Origin: Dyella choica
Lineage (GTDB): Bacteria > Pseudomonadota > Gammaproteobacteria > Xanthomonadales > Rhodanobacteraceae
Assembly: GCF_003977665.1 (NCBI RefSeq)
Contig: NZ_RYYV01000013.1
Coordinates: forward strand, 62,001 to 126,000
Direction of reading: 5' to 3'
DNA: 64,000 nucleotides
The notes under the pieces were generated by a model. It worked only from the letters and a program-made list of their open reading frames with translations. It searched no databases and had not been told where the DNA came from. Of this stretch, positions 46,467 through 54,542 are shown piece after piece (the first letter of the stretch is position 1; each line of letters begins with the position of its first letter). A program made the position numbers and the translations under genes.

Positions 46467-47236
46467 GCAACACTCCTTTTCTTCCGCTTGCGCCACAACA
46501 ACACCGGTGCCCTCGGCAACATCCCAAGCAACAACCGGGTGTGCATCGCGGAAATACGCAGGTTGTCGTGCAGCATGTGGAAATGGGACAGGCCGTTGTC
46601 CGGGTAGATCACCCGGGTCGGCAGGTTGCGCACCGGCACGCCGCGCCAGACCAGGCGTACCGCCACCTCGGTATCGAAATCCATGCGCGCGGGCAGGGGC
46701 GCGCGATCGATTTCGGCACACGTCGCTTCCAGCGGGTACAGACGGTAGCCGCACATCGAATCACGCAGCATGAACGAAAGCGTTTCCAGCCACACGCATA
46801 CATGCGTGACGTAGCGTCCATACAGTCGGGCGCGTGGCACGCTGTTGTCGTAGATCGGCTGTCCGCAGACCAGCGCCTTGGGGTTGGCGCGACCTTCGGC
46901 AAGAAAGCGCGGCACGTCCGCCACGTCATGCTGGCCGTCCGCATCGATCTGCAGCGCGTGGGAGTAACCGGCATCGCGCGCCGCAATCAGGCCGGAGGTG
47001 ATCGCGCGTCCCTTGCCGCTGTTGCGCGACAGCCGGATCAGCTGCACGCCAGGCGAAACCAGGTCGTCGAGTACCGCTCGCGTGGCTTCATCGCTGCCAT
47101 CATCCACGATCACCACCGGCAAGCCATGGGCGCGCAATGCCGCTACCGTGACCGCGATGGTGTGCTTGTGGTTGTAGATGGGAATCAACGCGCAGGGATG
47201 GAAAGCTCCCGCGGCGGCGGCTGGCGCAAGCGGCAT
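46454..47236 (-). CDS. Family 2 glycosyltransferase
   Basis: A 260-residue cytoplasmic GT-A enzyme: 'CALIPIYNHKHTI' at the N-terminus, 'VVIVDDGSDEAT', the DXD-like 'LQIDADGQHD', and 'RMDFDTEVAVRLVW'. The DPM1-like form is common in aryl polyene clusters and may glycosylate the product or its acceptor. It follows ACP2 by 9 bp. Confidence 0.9.
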   Translation of the reverse strand: MPLAPAAAAGAFHPCALIPIYNHKHTIAVTVAALRAHGLPVVIVDDGSDEATRAVLDDLVSPGVQLIRLSRNSGKGRAITSGLIAARDAGYSHALQIDADGQHDVADVPRFLAEGRANPKALVCGQPIYDNSVPRARLYGRYVTHVCVWLETLSFMLRDSMCGYRLYPLEATCAEIDRAPLPARMDFDTEVAVRLVWRGVPVRNLPTRVIYPDNGLSHFHMLHDNLRISAMHTRLLLGMLPRAPVLLWRKRKKRSVACAV

Positions 47237-47245
47237 GGCCCGCGT

Positions 47246-47515
47246 TCAGCGCGTCAGCAGTGCACGCACGGCGGCGACCACATCGCCCACGGTGCGAACG
47301 TTTTTGAAGTCCTCGGGCTTGATGCGCATGCCGGTCATGTCCTGCACCTGGATGGCGAGATCGACCGCATCGATGCTGTCCAGTTCCAGGTCGGTGAACA
47401 GGTGGGTGTCGGGGGTGACCCGGGCAGGGTCGATCTCGAACGTTTCGCGCAGCACATCCTTGAGCCTGAGCAGGATGTCCTCGTCACTGATCCCGGTTTC
47501 CAACATTGCGTTCAT
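47246..47515 (-). CDS. Acyl carrier protein 2 of the pigment cluster
   Basis: An 89-residue ACP with the phosphopantetheine serine S47 in 'DLELDSIDAVDL' and a C-terminal 'GMRIKPEDFKNVRTVGDVV'. ATG 47515 is used; an in-frame start three codons earlier is possible. It is the first gene of the pigment run on this strand. Confidence 0.93.
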   Translation of the reverse strand: MNAMLETGISDEDILLRLKDVLRETFEIDPARVTPDTHLFTDLELDSIDAVDLAIQVQDMTGMRIKPEDFKNVRTVGDVVAAVRALLTR

Positions 47516-47625
47516 ACCTACCAACCTGCTTGCAGCCCTGCATGCCTATCCGTTGCCTTTATCGGCCAAGTGCTCACCACACTGCAGCCGGATAGGGGCC
47601 GGAATTGACGTCTATTTTTTTCCTA

Positions 47626-47771
47626 ACCCGCGTAGCGGGTCCCCTGTAACCTTTGCCAGCGGCGGCAAGGTCTTACCGCGCACTTTCTTGCGGTCGAAGT
47701 TTAGCAGAACTGCCGGGTTTCCGATGTCCAGGCCAGCCAATGGTCATGCCGGCTGGGGCATTTCTTTTTTT
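47626..47771 (+). other. Series of four hairpins ending in a T-tract
   Basis: In the 400-bp gap between divergent ACP2 and the DUF4034-like gene lie hairpins at 47626-47640 (ACCCGC/GCGGGT), 47650-47670 (CCTTTGCC/GGCAAGG), 47675-47694 (ACCGC/GCGGT) and 47733-47756 (CCAGCC/GGCTGG), the last followed within a few bases by a T-rich run (47761-47771) on the plus strand. This could be a small RNA or an attenuator leader of the plus-strand gene; on the minus strand it could be part of the pigment promoter region. No promoter is clear. The rest of the gap shows nothing recognisable. Confidence 0.4.
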
Positions 47772-47916
47772 GTACTTATGAGTTCAATTTTCCACCTGCG
47801 CAACTATGGGCTGCGGCGTCGCGTGCACCCCGGACAGCTCGAAGCGGTCCGATGACGTGGCTTGCCCTTGTCCTATGGCTATGCGATTTTGCCCACCTCG
47901 ACAGGGAATTCATGAC

Positions 47917-49524
47917 ATGACTGCGCGTACGCGTTGGTTCTTGCTGGTGGGAATCGTTCTGCTCGGCCTGGTCAGCTTTTTGTCCTTTCGGCCATCACGG
48001 GTGACGGCGCCCCCTGCCACTTCGGGTACTCCTGCGCTGTCCGCGCGTCCTGCTCCTCGTCCGCTGCCCGTGGCGATGGCTCCTCGCGTGCAACAGCCTT
48101 TTACCTCGGCGCAGCTCGAACAATTCCTGGCCGACGCCCGAAGCGCCGAGGCGATCCAGGATCCTTTGCAGCGCTGCCTCGCCTACCCCGATCCACCGGG
48201 CCTCCATTGGCCCAAGGCGGTGACGAATGCTTATTGCCACTACTTGCTGGATGCGGTGATCAAACCGGATGAAGTGCGCCAACTCATTCAGGCGGGGCGT
48301 ACCGCCGAGCTGGATCGTCGCTTTGCCGAAATCATGCATGCGCAACTCACGCAACCCGGTGCGCAGTCTGCCTTGGATCGGACGTTCAACATCGATTTCG
48401 CCGTAAGTTCACCAGTTACGCGTGCGCTCGTGGATGCCTGGAAGCGCCAATCGCCGCAAAGCCCCTTTGCGCTGGCCGCCAGCGGCCTTTCGTATGTGGC
48501 CATGGCCCAATCGGCCCGTGGCAGCGAATTCGCCGATAAAACTTCGCAGGACCAGTTCGAGTCGATGGGGCGCCTATTGGAGCAGGCGCGGACGGATTTG
48601 GATGCGGCAGCCAAGCTCGATCCTCACGTGACTCCTGCCTACGCAGGCATGCTTTACGTAGCGATGCTTGGCAGCGATGGTGCTTATGCGATGCATGCCG
48701 CCAAACAGGGCTTGGCGATCGACCCTGCCAATTTCCCCATCTACGCGCGCCTGGCCCGGATGTCGCAACCTAAGTGGGGCGGCAACGTGCACCGGCTGCA
48801 AGGCGTTATCGATGCCGCGCAGCGACACGCCAAGGACAATCCGCTGCTGCTGTTGCTTCTGGCCGAGCGCAAGGACGGCGACGAGTACGTGGCTTATTGC
48901 GAGTGCTCTATCGAGCAGGAATACGACATCTACCAACAACTGTTTGCTGAGCCGGGCACGACTGGCATGTTGATGGGTGCCGGCTGGGGTGCTCATGATC
49001 GCAATGCCCTCGACTTTTCGGTGATTTATCGTTCGGAACTGCTGCGCTTCGATCCAAGCCAGATCGCCCATCGCCAAGGGCGGGCTTTCGATTTGCCACG
49101 ACTTGGGCAGGCCGACTGGGCTTTATTCGAAGGCAATTCGCTCGTGGCCCTGGCACCTCAAGATGAGAACAGCTATGAGGCGCGCGGCTATGTCTATGAG
49201 CAGATGCATCAGACGGACCCTGCGGTAAAAGATTTCGAACAGGCGCTGCGTATGAATCCGGACGACGCATGGGGATTGCTGGCGCTCGCCAACCTTTATG
49301 CCTTTGATCTGCACGATTGGGACAAGGCCTGGGTGCCTGCCAATCGGATGGTTCAGATTCATCCGGACGATCCGCGTGGCTGGCAACTACGGGCGATCAT
49401 TGAAAAGAACGGGCGGCGAAAAGGCCTGGACCAGACGGTTTCCGAGTTCGTGGCACGGTTCGGCAACGATCCTGCCCAGCAGGCCCTGCTACAACAAATG
49501 CAGTCGTTCCGGACGAGCAAGTAG
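47917..49524 (+). CDS. TPR-containing DUF4034-like membrane-anchored protein
   Basis: A 535-residue protein with a single N-terminal helix (about 7-25) and a Pro/Ala-rich spacer. The body contains alpha-helical TPR-like repeats (for example 'NSYEARGYVYEQMHQTDPAVKDFEQALRMNPDD', given here by its ends at about residues 408-440, and 'WVPANRMVQIHPDDPRGWQLR'). The middle part resembles DUF4034. Probably periplasmic, function unknown. ATG 47917 follows AGGGAATT; longer in-frame starts add an unlikely Cys-rich leader. It is monocistronic. Confidence 0.78.
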   Translation: MTARTRWFLLVGIVLLGLVSFLSFRPSRVTAPPATSGTPALSARPAPRPLPVAMAPRVQQPFTSAQLEQFLADARSAEAIQDPLQRCLAYPDPPGLHWPKAVTNAYCHYLLDAVIKPDEVRQLIQAGRTAELDRRFAEIMHAQLTQPGAQSALDRTFNIDFAVSSPVTRALVDAWKRQSPQSPFALAASGLSYVAMAQSARGSEFADKTSQDQFESMGRLLEQARTDLDAAAKLDPHVTPAYAGMLYVAMLGSDGAYAMHAAKQGLAIDPANFPIYARLARMSQPKWGGNVHRLQGVIDAAQRHAKDNPLLLLLLAERKDGDEYVAYCECSIEQEYDIYQQLFAEPGTTGMLMGAGWGAHDRNALDFSVIYRSELLRFDPSQIAHRQGRAFDLPRLGQADWALFEGNSLVALAPQDENSYEARGYVYEQMHQTDPAVKDFEQALRMNPDDAWGLLALANLYAFDLHDWDKAWVPANRMVQIHPDDPRGWQLRAIIEKNGRRKGLDQTVSEFVARFGNDPAQQALLQQMQSFRTSK

Positions 49525-49594
49525 ATTGGCATCCCCGCCTGTGTAGGGCCTTCATGCCCACGAAAGCGGGTGTGCGGTGAATTAGTGTCCGCCG

Positions 49595-49624
49595 GAAAAG
49601 CGCCGGATGGCTCCGGCGCTCTGC
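49595..49624. terminator. Bidirectional terminator between the DUF4034-like and porin genes
   Basis: An 8-bp stem AGCGCCGG/CCGGCGCT (49599-49620) with a 6-base loop. On the minus strand it is followed by TTTT, which suits the porin transcript; on the plus strand a T-poor tail follows. Confidence 0.65.
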
Positions 49625-49656
49625 TTTGTTGACGGGTGGCGTGTTGGGTTTCCTTG

Positions 49657-51075
49657 CTACATCTCCAGATGCATGCGCACCCCGTAAATGAATACGGGTC
49701 CGCGACGGTCCGCGTTGTAGCCGGGGTTGAGGATCAGCTGCAAATCGGGGCTGATCTGAACACCCTTGTAGAGGTGGTAGTTGTAGTAGGTCTCCAGGAC
49801 TTGTTCGCGCCCGTAGCGAGTGAGCTGCCCGTCACCCAGGAAGCCGCCCAGGCCGCCGGCGGCAAGGTATTCGCGATGCTGGCGATTCAAGCCCGCGGTG
49901 GAGTAGGCGATGCCAAACACGTCGTCCGGCCGCTTCCAGTGCGTGCCGTTGATGGAAAGGCCGCCCGACAGTACATTGTCGATTTCGGTAAACGCATATT
50001 CCTCGCTGCGATCGTTGGCCGAACTGGCGCGCAGGAACAGGCCCACGTCGCGGCTCAATCGCTGCTCGAAGCTGATGCCATAGCCCACCTTGGACGAAGG
50101 CTTGCGTACGCTGGTCACATCGGGGGGATTGCCGGTGCCTTCGGCGGCGGCGATCGCATCCAGATAGTTGCCGGCCCAACTGTGGTTGCGAAACGCCATG
50201 ACACGCACGAGGCCGGGCAGCTCTCCGAGCTTGTGATCGTGTTCCACTTCCAGATTGTCGCCGTGATAGGTCCAGATCCGGTGGTTGAGCGTCGTGCCGT
50301 TGGCCTCCTTGGGTTCCATGAAGCGGCCCACGCGCAGCACCCAGTTATCCCAATACAACTCGCCCGCGCCGCCGATGGTGTAGGCGCGAGCATCGGCGGC
50401 GTAGTCCCAGGCGCCATGCGTGATCATCGACCAGTTCAGGAACTGCGTGCGGGGATCATTGGCGTAGGTGTTTTTTTCGAAGATGTCGGTCAGGGTGAGC
50501 TTGCCCAGCGTCACCACGAAACGGCGCGAATCGTAGTTGCCGGCGAGCTGGTTCGGGCCGTCCTCGACATGCACGGAATCGCCGCCCAGATTGAAGCTCT
50601 GCCGCAAATACCAGCGCGCCAGGTAGCCACGCGGATGCGTGCCGCCGTTCTTCTGGATTTCGCCATTGTTGATGCTGGCGAGCCCGAAAAGATGCGACAG
50701 CGGCGTGCCCACCACGACTTCCGGATTGACGTAGATCTCGCTGCCTTTCCACAAGCGTGCGCCCATGTACATGGTGAAGGTCCAGGTGTAACTGTCTTCG
50801 GGCGCTGTCGACAGGCTTTGCGGACCGGTATAGGGCGCGCTGAAACCGTCCTTGTGCTGATACACGTAAGTGGTTTGCGCGTGGAAGTTCCAGCGTTCCT
50901 CACTGGTGTCGGTGGAGTTGCTGGTTTGCGCCGGAGCCGGCGGTGAGCCGCGTCCGGACTCGGTCGACGCAAGACTGGTGTCCTGAGCCTTGGCAGGTGC
51001 CGTACAAGCCATGGTTCCCAGCATGAACAGCAGTGCGGGGGAGTGTTTTCGAGCGATGTGAGTCTGGGTGTGCAT
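49657..51075 (-). CDS. OprB-like carbohydrate-selective porin
   Basis: A 472-residue outer-membrane protein: signal peptide residues 1-30 ('TAPAKAQD'), then 'WNFHAQTTYVYQHKDGFSAPY', 'GARLWKGSEIYVNPEV', 'NYDSRRFVVTLGKLTLTDIF' and the terminal 'FIYGVRMHLEM'. These are OprB features (16-strand barrel for sugars). It follows the NRAMP-related gene by 196 bp on the same strand and may or may not be part of that unit. Confidence 0.87.
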   Translation of the reverse strand: MHTQTHIARKHSPALLFMLGTMACTAPAKAQDTSLASTESGRGSPPAPAQTSNSTDTSEERWNFHAQTTYVYQHKDGFSAPYTGPQSLSTAPEDSYTWTFTMYMGARLWKGSEIYVNPEVVVGTPLSHLFGLASINNGEIQKNGGTHPRGYLARWYLRQSFNLGGDSVHVEDGPNQLAGNYDSRRFVVTLGKLTLTDIFEKNTYANDPRTQFLNWSMITHGAWDYAADARAYTIGGAGELYWDNWVLRVGRFMEPKEANGTTLNHRIWTYHGDNLEVEHDHKLGELPGLVRVMAFRNHSWAGNYLDAIAAAEGTGNPPDVTSVRKPSSKVGYGISFEQRLSRDVGLFLRASSANDRSEEYAFTEIDNVLSGGLSINGTHWKRPDDVFGIAYSTAGLNRQHREYLAAGGLGGFLGDGQLTRYGREQVLETYYNYHLYKGVQISPDLQLILNPGYNADRRGPVFIYGVRMHLEM

Positions 51076-51271
51076 GACGAAGAACTCGATTCAAAGGTTT
51101 TTTAAGCGCGACGCTGCCTGCGGCAGGCGCAGGGCGCCTGCCGGTCGGAGCTATGCAGGGGGAAAAGGGTCAGTCGGACCGGCGCTAGCGGCCGGCCAGT
51201 GTCAGCACGTTGGAGGTTGGCTGAGCCGGAACCACGCGTTGGACCATGAATGCCTCATGCAGGCGTGACCT

Positions 51272-52915
51272 TCAGGACTTGGCCAGCACAAGCTGCACCA
51301 CCTTCACGATGGCAAGAATCAGCGCAGCGGCCAGATAGGCGCGCAACACGCCCAGCCAGATGCGCCGGCGCATGCTCATCTGTGCCGGGGGCAGCTTGCT
51401 CAGCGGCGGCATGCGCCATTGGGCTTTACCGACGGCGAAGCTTTCCGGCACCGTGGCGGTGGGGCGGCGCCAATGCAGGACTCCAAATGTGATAGCGATC
51501 GCCAGCGCCAACACGCCACCGCCGACGAGCAGGCTGATGATTTGCCCACTGCTGATCGAGGGGTACAGCACCGAGGCAGTGAGGATGATCGACAGCAACA
51601 CCAGCACTGCCACTACCGCAGTAGTAAAGAGATTGGTGATGGGCTTGTTGACCCACGGTCCCAATACGGCCTTGTCGTTGCACAACAGCAGCAGGAACAC
51701 GGACGCGCCCGGCAGCAGGATGCCGGCCAGGGTTTGTACGGCATTGGTGATGATGCCCAGCGGAGCGTTGGGAATCAGCACCAAAGCTGCGGATGCGGCA
51801 ACCAGCAAGGCATATACGGCATAGAAAAGCTTCGCTTCGGTAGGTTTGCGATGCAGCGAATGGTTGACCGCCAGCACATCGCCCACGGCATAAGCCGTCG
51901 ACAAGGACACTGCCGCAGCGCCGATGATGCTGGCGTCGATCAGGGCGATCGAAAACAGCACCGAAGGCGTGGCGCCCACGTATTTGGCAATGCCTTGAGC
52001 CACCGCGCCGGCATCCGCGAACTGTCCCATTTCCGGCCGGCCGGCAAACGTGGCGGCGGTAAACGCCATCATCGCAATGGCGCCGATGATGACCAACACG
52101 ATGCCGATCCACAGATCCGCTTTCTCGTACTTCATGAAGCGCGGCGTGATGCGCTTGTCGATCACATAGCTTTGCTGGAAGAACAGCTGCCAGGGCGCCA
52201 CCGTGGTGCCGACGATGGCAATGATCAGCAGCATCACGTCGCTCAGCGGTGCCCCCTTGGGCATGCCCGGCACCAGCATGTTGTGCGCGATCTGCCCTAC
52301 CGGCGGATGCACCATCAGCAGCACCGGCACCAGCAGCAGGCTGCCCACTACCAGCAGCAGGGCAAACCGCTCGAAACGCCGGAAGTTACCGGTGGAAGCG
52401 GTGATGATGATCAGCGTCGCCGCGATCATCACCCCCCCATTACGCGAAAGGCCCAGATGATCCAGCCCCAAGCTGATCCCGATGAATTCGGTGACGATGG
52501 TCAATGCGTTGAGGATGAACAGATCGATCACGCTGAATGCGCCCCAGAATTTGCCGAAGCGTTCAAGGATCAGGCGTGCATGGCCTACGCCCGTTACTGC
52601 GCCCAGGCGCAGCACCATCTCCTGGTTTACGTACAGCACCGGGATCAGCAGCGACAGCGTCCACAACAGCACCGTGCCGTAGTTCTGGCCGGCCTGGGTA
52701 TAGGTGCTGAAGGCGCCGGCGTCGTTGTCGCCCACCATTACGATCAGCCCAGGGCCGAGTATGGCGAGCAGGGTGCGCAAACGGGCTCCCCAGCTGTTGC
52801 GTTGCGCGTGGTCGTTATAGGCGATGGTGCCGAGTGCGCCGCGGATATCGCCCACATGGGCGCTATCGAGCACGGCGGTGTCGTTGGCTTGTTCTAATTC
52901 GATGACGGTACTCAC
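51272..52915 (-). CDS. NRAMP-related divalent metal transporter with unusual metal-site motifs
   Basis: A 547-residue membrane protein with about 11 helices. The helix-1 site reads 'GDNDAGAFSTYTQAG' (D63-N64-D65) where classical NRAMP proteins have DPGN, and helix 6 reads 'TTVAPWQLFFQQS' (A240-P241-W242) where they have (A/T)MPH. This places it outside canonical Mn/Fe importers and nearer NRAMP-related transporters, some of which move Mg2+ or other hard ions; its ion is unknown. I use GTG 52915 (AAGG eight bases upstream); ATG 52975 is possible. It follows the AdoMetDC-like gene. Confidence 0.85.
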   Translation of the reverse strand: MSTVIELEQANDTAVLDSAHVGDIRGALGTIAYNDHAQRNSWGARLRTLLAILGPGLIVMVGDNDAGAFSTYTQAGQNYGTVLLWTLSLLIPVLYVNQEMVLRLGAVTGVGHARLILERFGKFWGAFSVIDLFILNALTIVTEFIGISLGLDHLGLSRNGGVMIAATLIIITASTGNFRRFERFALLLVVGSLLLVPVLLMVHPPVGQIAHNMLVPGMPKGAPLSDVMLLIIAIVGTTVAPWQLFFQQSYVIDKRITPRFMKYEKADLWIGIVLVIIGAIAMMAFTAATFAGRPEMGQFADAGAVAQGIAKYVGATPSVLFSIALIDASIIGAAAVSLSTAYAVGDVLAVNHSLHRKPTEAKLFYAVYALLVAASAALVLIPNAPLGIITNAVQTLAGILLPGASVFLLLLCNDKAVLGPWVNKPITNLFTTAVVAVLVLLSIILTASVLYPSISSGQIISLLVGGGVLALAIAITFGVLHWRRPTATVPESFAVGKAQWRMPPLSKLPPAQMSMRRRIWLGVLRAYLAAALILAIVKVVQLVLAKS

Positions 52916-52981
52916 GGGTAAGCCTTGTTGTGGAGCAATGGACGATGGAGTGATGGGCAGGCAGGCGCGCGGCAACAGGAG

Positions 52982-53416
52982 CTAGACGACCCTCCGTACC
53001 GGCTTGGCAAGGAAGACTTCCGTCGGCTTGCGTGGCGTGCGTCCCTGCACCGGCAGCGATTGACCATCGCGCTGCACGCGATGCAGCAGCGCACGCAGCG
53101 GCCGGAATTCATCGCGCAGGCCGTTGAAAACCTGCATGGCGGCGGTGATTTCCGCCGCTTCGCATTGCGCCACGAACAGATCCGCGATCACTGCATCGCG
53201 GCGCGGAAAAGTGCGTAACACCAGATGGATGCCGTTGCCGGTCATTGCGCCGATCACCCCGTCCTGCTCGGTCGGGGTGAAGTGCTCGTAACGGATCGGC
53301 AGATGACGTCGCGCCACCAGCGCCGCGCAATGGGCCTGGATGGCCTGAGGAGAGGTCAGCAGCGCTTTGGTTGCGCAGCAGTCGAACCATTCGCCGACGA
53401 AATGGATGTTCTTCAT
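52982..53416 (-). CDS. AdoMet-decarboxylase-fold protein lacking the pyruvoyl serine
   Basis: A 144-residue protein. 'IHFVGEWFDC' aligns with the 'HLVAEFYEC' opening of prokaryotic AdoMet decarboxylase, 'EHFTPTEQDGVIG' with 'HRFLPYGVSGVV', and 'LRTFPRRDAVIADLF' with 'IHTWPEYGYAAIDLF'. But the cleavage site 'ESH' is replaced by 'TGN' (59-61) and the histidine of 'IHTWPE' by R68, so it cannot self-process in the known way. It may be a sensor or binding protein. Homology is inferred by eye. It lies between a small gene and the transporter gene. Confidence 0.65.
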   Translation of the reverse strand: MKNIHFVGEWFDCCATKALLTSPQAIQAHCAALVARRHLPIRYEHFTPTEQDGVIGAMTGNGIHLVLRTFPRRDAVIADLFVAQCEAAEITAAMQVFNGLRDEFRPLRALLHRVQRDGQSLPVQGRTPRKPTEVFLAKPVRRVV

Positions 53417-53504
53417 GGAAGTGTCTCGCTTTCGGGGCCGCCCGCCATGCGGGCGACACAAAGGGAATACCCGGACGCAGGCACAGGCGTCCGGGCTGCG
53501 AAGG

Positions 53505-53687
53505 TCAGGAATGGTCAGCGTGACGGCGTCGTTGCCCGATGCGCTGGCACCAGCGCGCCGAGGCGCGCAGCAGCGTCATGACCAGGCCCGGCGCTGTAGG
53601 TTTGGCCGTGCGGCAGGCGAGATAAGCATTGAGCAGCTGATCCGGCGTATGCATCGGCCGGCGTGCGTGCAGGAAGAAGAGTTGCAT
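53505..53687 (-). CDS. Small basic protein of unknown function (60 residues)
   Basis: The product begins 'MQLFFLHARRPMHTPDQLLNAYLAC' and ends in an Arg/His-rich tail ('WCQRIGQRRRHADHS'). The start has GAGGACCGAGCC upstream. It lies between the gene at 53834 and the AdoMetDC-like gene on the same strand. The pattern 'LLNAYLACR' with two cysteines and several histidines could be metal-related; no family recognised. Confidence 0.5.
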   Translation of the reverse strand: MQLFFLHARRPMHTPDQLLNAYLACRTAKPTAPGLVMTLLRASARWCQRIGQRRRHADHS

Positions 53688-53833
53688 GGCTCGGTCCTCG
53701 TGATTCGCCGCATGGGCGACACGGGCGCGAGCCGGCTCAGGTCGTGGTGACGTGAGCAGGATGCGTCGCGTGCGCGTCCAGGCGGAAGAGATTGGAGAGC
53801 GGGTTGTGGGTCGCAGGAGGAGGTCGCATGGGA

Positions 53834-54151
53834 TCAACCGTGGGCGTACTGGCGCGACGGAGGGCGCAGGCCGGCGTTACGGATACGCCAATGCATGCGC
53901 GACTTGAAGGCGACGCGTGCCGCCTTCATGCGCGGATGAGGCTTGCTGGCGGTATCGGCAGCCCAGTGGCATTCCAGCACGCCCGTGACAGCGTTGCGGG
54001 ACCACCGCGCGCGCAGCGGTGCAGCTTGGGACTGGGAGGGAGCGGGCGCGACCGGACGCACTCGGGTCCAGCTGCCGCTCGATGCCTTGTAGGGATGAAA
54101 GGTGCCTGCCGCGCGACGGCGGACTGCACGCAGATGCAGCTTGTTGTTCAT
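53834..54151 (-). CDS. Small basic protein of unknown function (105 residues)
   Basis: First gene of the divergent operon. It is very rich in Arg and Ala; the central 'RARWSRNAVTGVLECHWAAD' looks like a short beta-hairpin motif with one Cys and one His, and flanking regions are probably disordered. A GAGGTGAG ribosome-binding site stands just before ATG 54151. I do not recognise it. Codon positions are GC-rich as in its neighbours, but shadows in other frames are also open, so some doubt remains. Confidence 0.55.
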   Translation of the reverse strand: MNNKLHLRAVRRRAAGTFHPYKASSGSWTRVRPVAPAPSQSQAAPLRARWSRNAVTGVLECHWAADTASKPHPRMKAARVAFKSRMHWRIRNAGLRPPSRQYAHG

Positions 54152-54200
54152 GACTCACCTCGTGAAGCGCCAGCAGCGGCGCTTGAGGCGAGCCGGACTT

Positions 54201-54314
54201 TCCTAGTCGCGGAAAGCGCCGGCCGACCGGCAGCGGTCGCCGATGGGGCTTACGTTGTTCAACTGGCACGCCAACGTCGGAAAACAGCATCCGAAGCTGG
54301 CGCATCGACTAGGA
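54201..54314 (-). ncRNA. Structured leader RNA candidate of the metal-related operon
   Basis: In the about 225-nt leader before ATG 54151, a long-range helix joins 54306-54314 (CGACTAGGA on plus) with 54201-54209 (its exact complement). Inside are a perfect 6-bp hairpin with a 4-base loop (54224-54239), a 5-bp helix 54241-54245/54303-54307 (partly exclusive with the outer one) and a two-part hairpin 54269-54302 (7 bp with one G-T, then TCGGA/TCCGA). That is the shape of a junction RNA. Conserved bases of the yybP-ykoY (Mn) or M-box (Mg) riboswitches are not apparent. Confidence 0.5.
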
Positions 54315-54384
54315 GGGTTACTGTCCATTTCTCGCTATGGGATTAGGTGACAAGTGCCGCCGGGGGCTTCCCGAAGGCCTGCGC

Positions 54385-54414
54385 AAGATACCCATGGGGG
54401 TATGCGTGTGTCAA
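54385..54414 (-). promoter_or_regulatory. Divergent promoter with CsoR/RcnR-type operator in its spacer
   Basis: On the minus strand a perfect -35 TTGACA (54409-54414) and a -10 TATCTT (54385-54390) are 18 bp apart. The palindrome ATACCC-N4-GGGTAT (54388-54403) occupies the spacer and overlaps the -10. The repeat resembles operators of the CsoR/RcnR family (G/C tracts flanked by AT), and a member of that family is encoded at 54543-54821. The promoter would drive 53834-54151 and the genes beyond. Confidence 0.7.
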
Positions 54415-54542
54415 CCCGGAAAATCGGCCGCTGGGCACGGGGATGAGGCGATTCAAGGCTTGTCTCATCAAGCAGGCTGCACATTCGGTCATGCGTCTGA
54501 TTTTCACTTGCGTGAAACGCGCGGACTTACGAAACTCTCGTC

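Noticed and set aside
53877-54305. 142-residue minus-strand frame starting in the leader of the metal-related operon
   Set aside because: Runs through the structured region and over 53834-54151 in another frame, lacks a ribosome-binding site and has random composition.
54201-54314. Assignment of the leader as yybP-ykoY or M-box riboswitch
   Set aside because: The conserved core sequences of these classes could not be found, so it is only listed as a candidate structured RNA.
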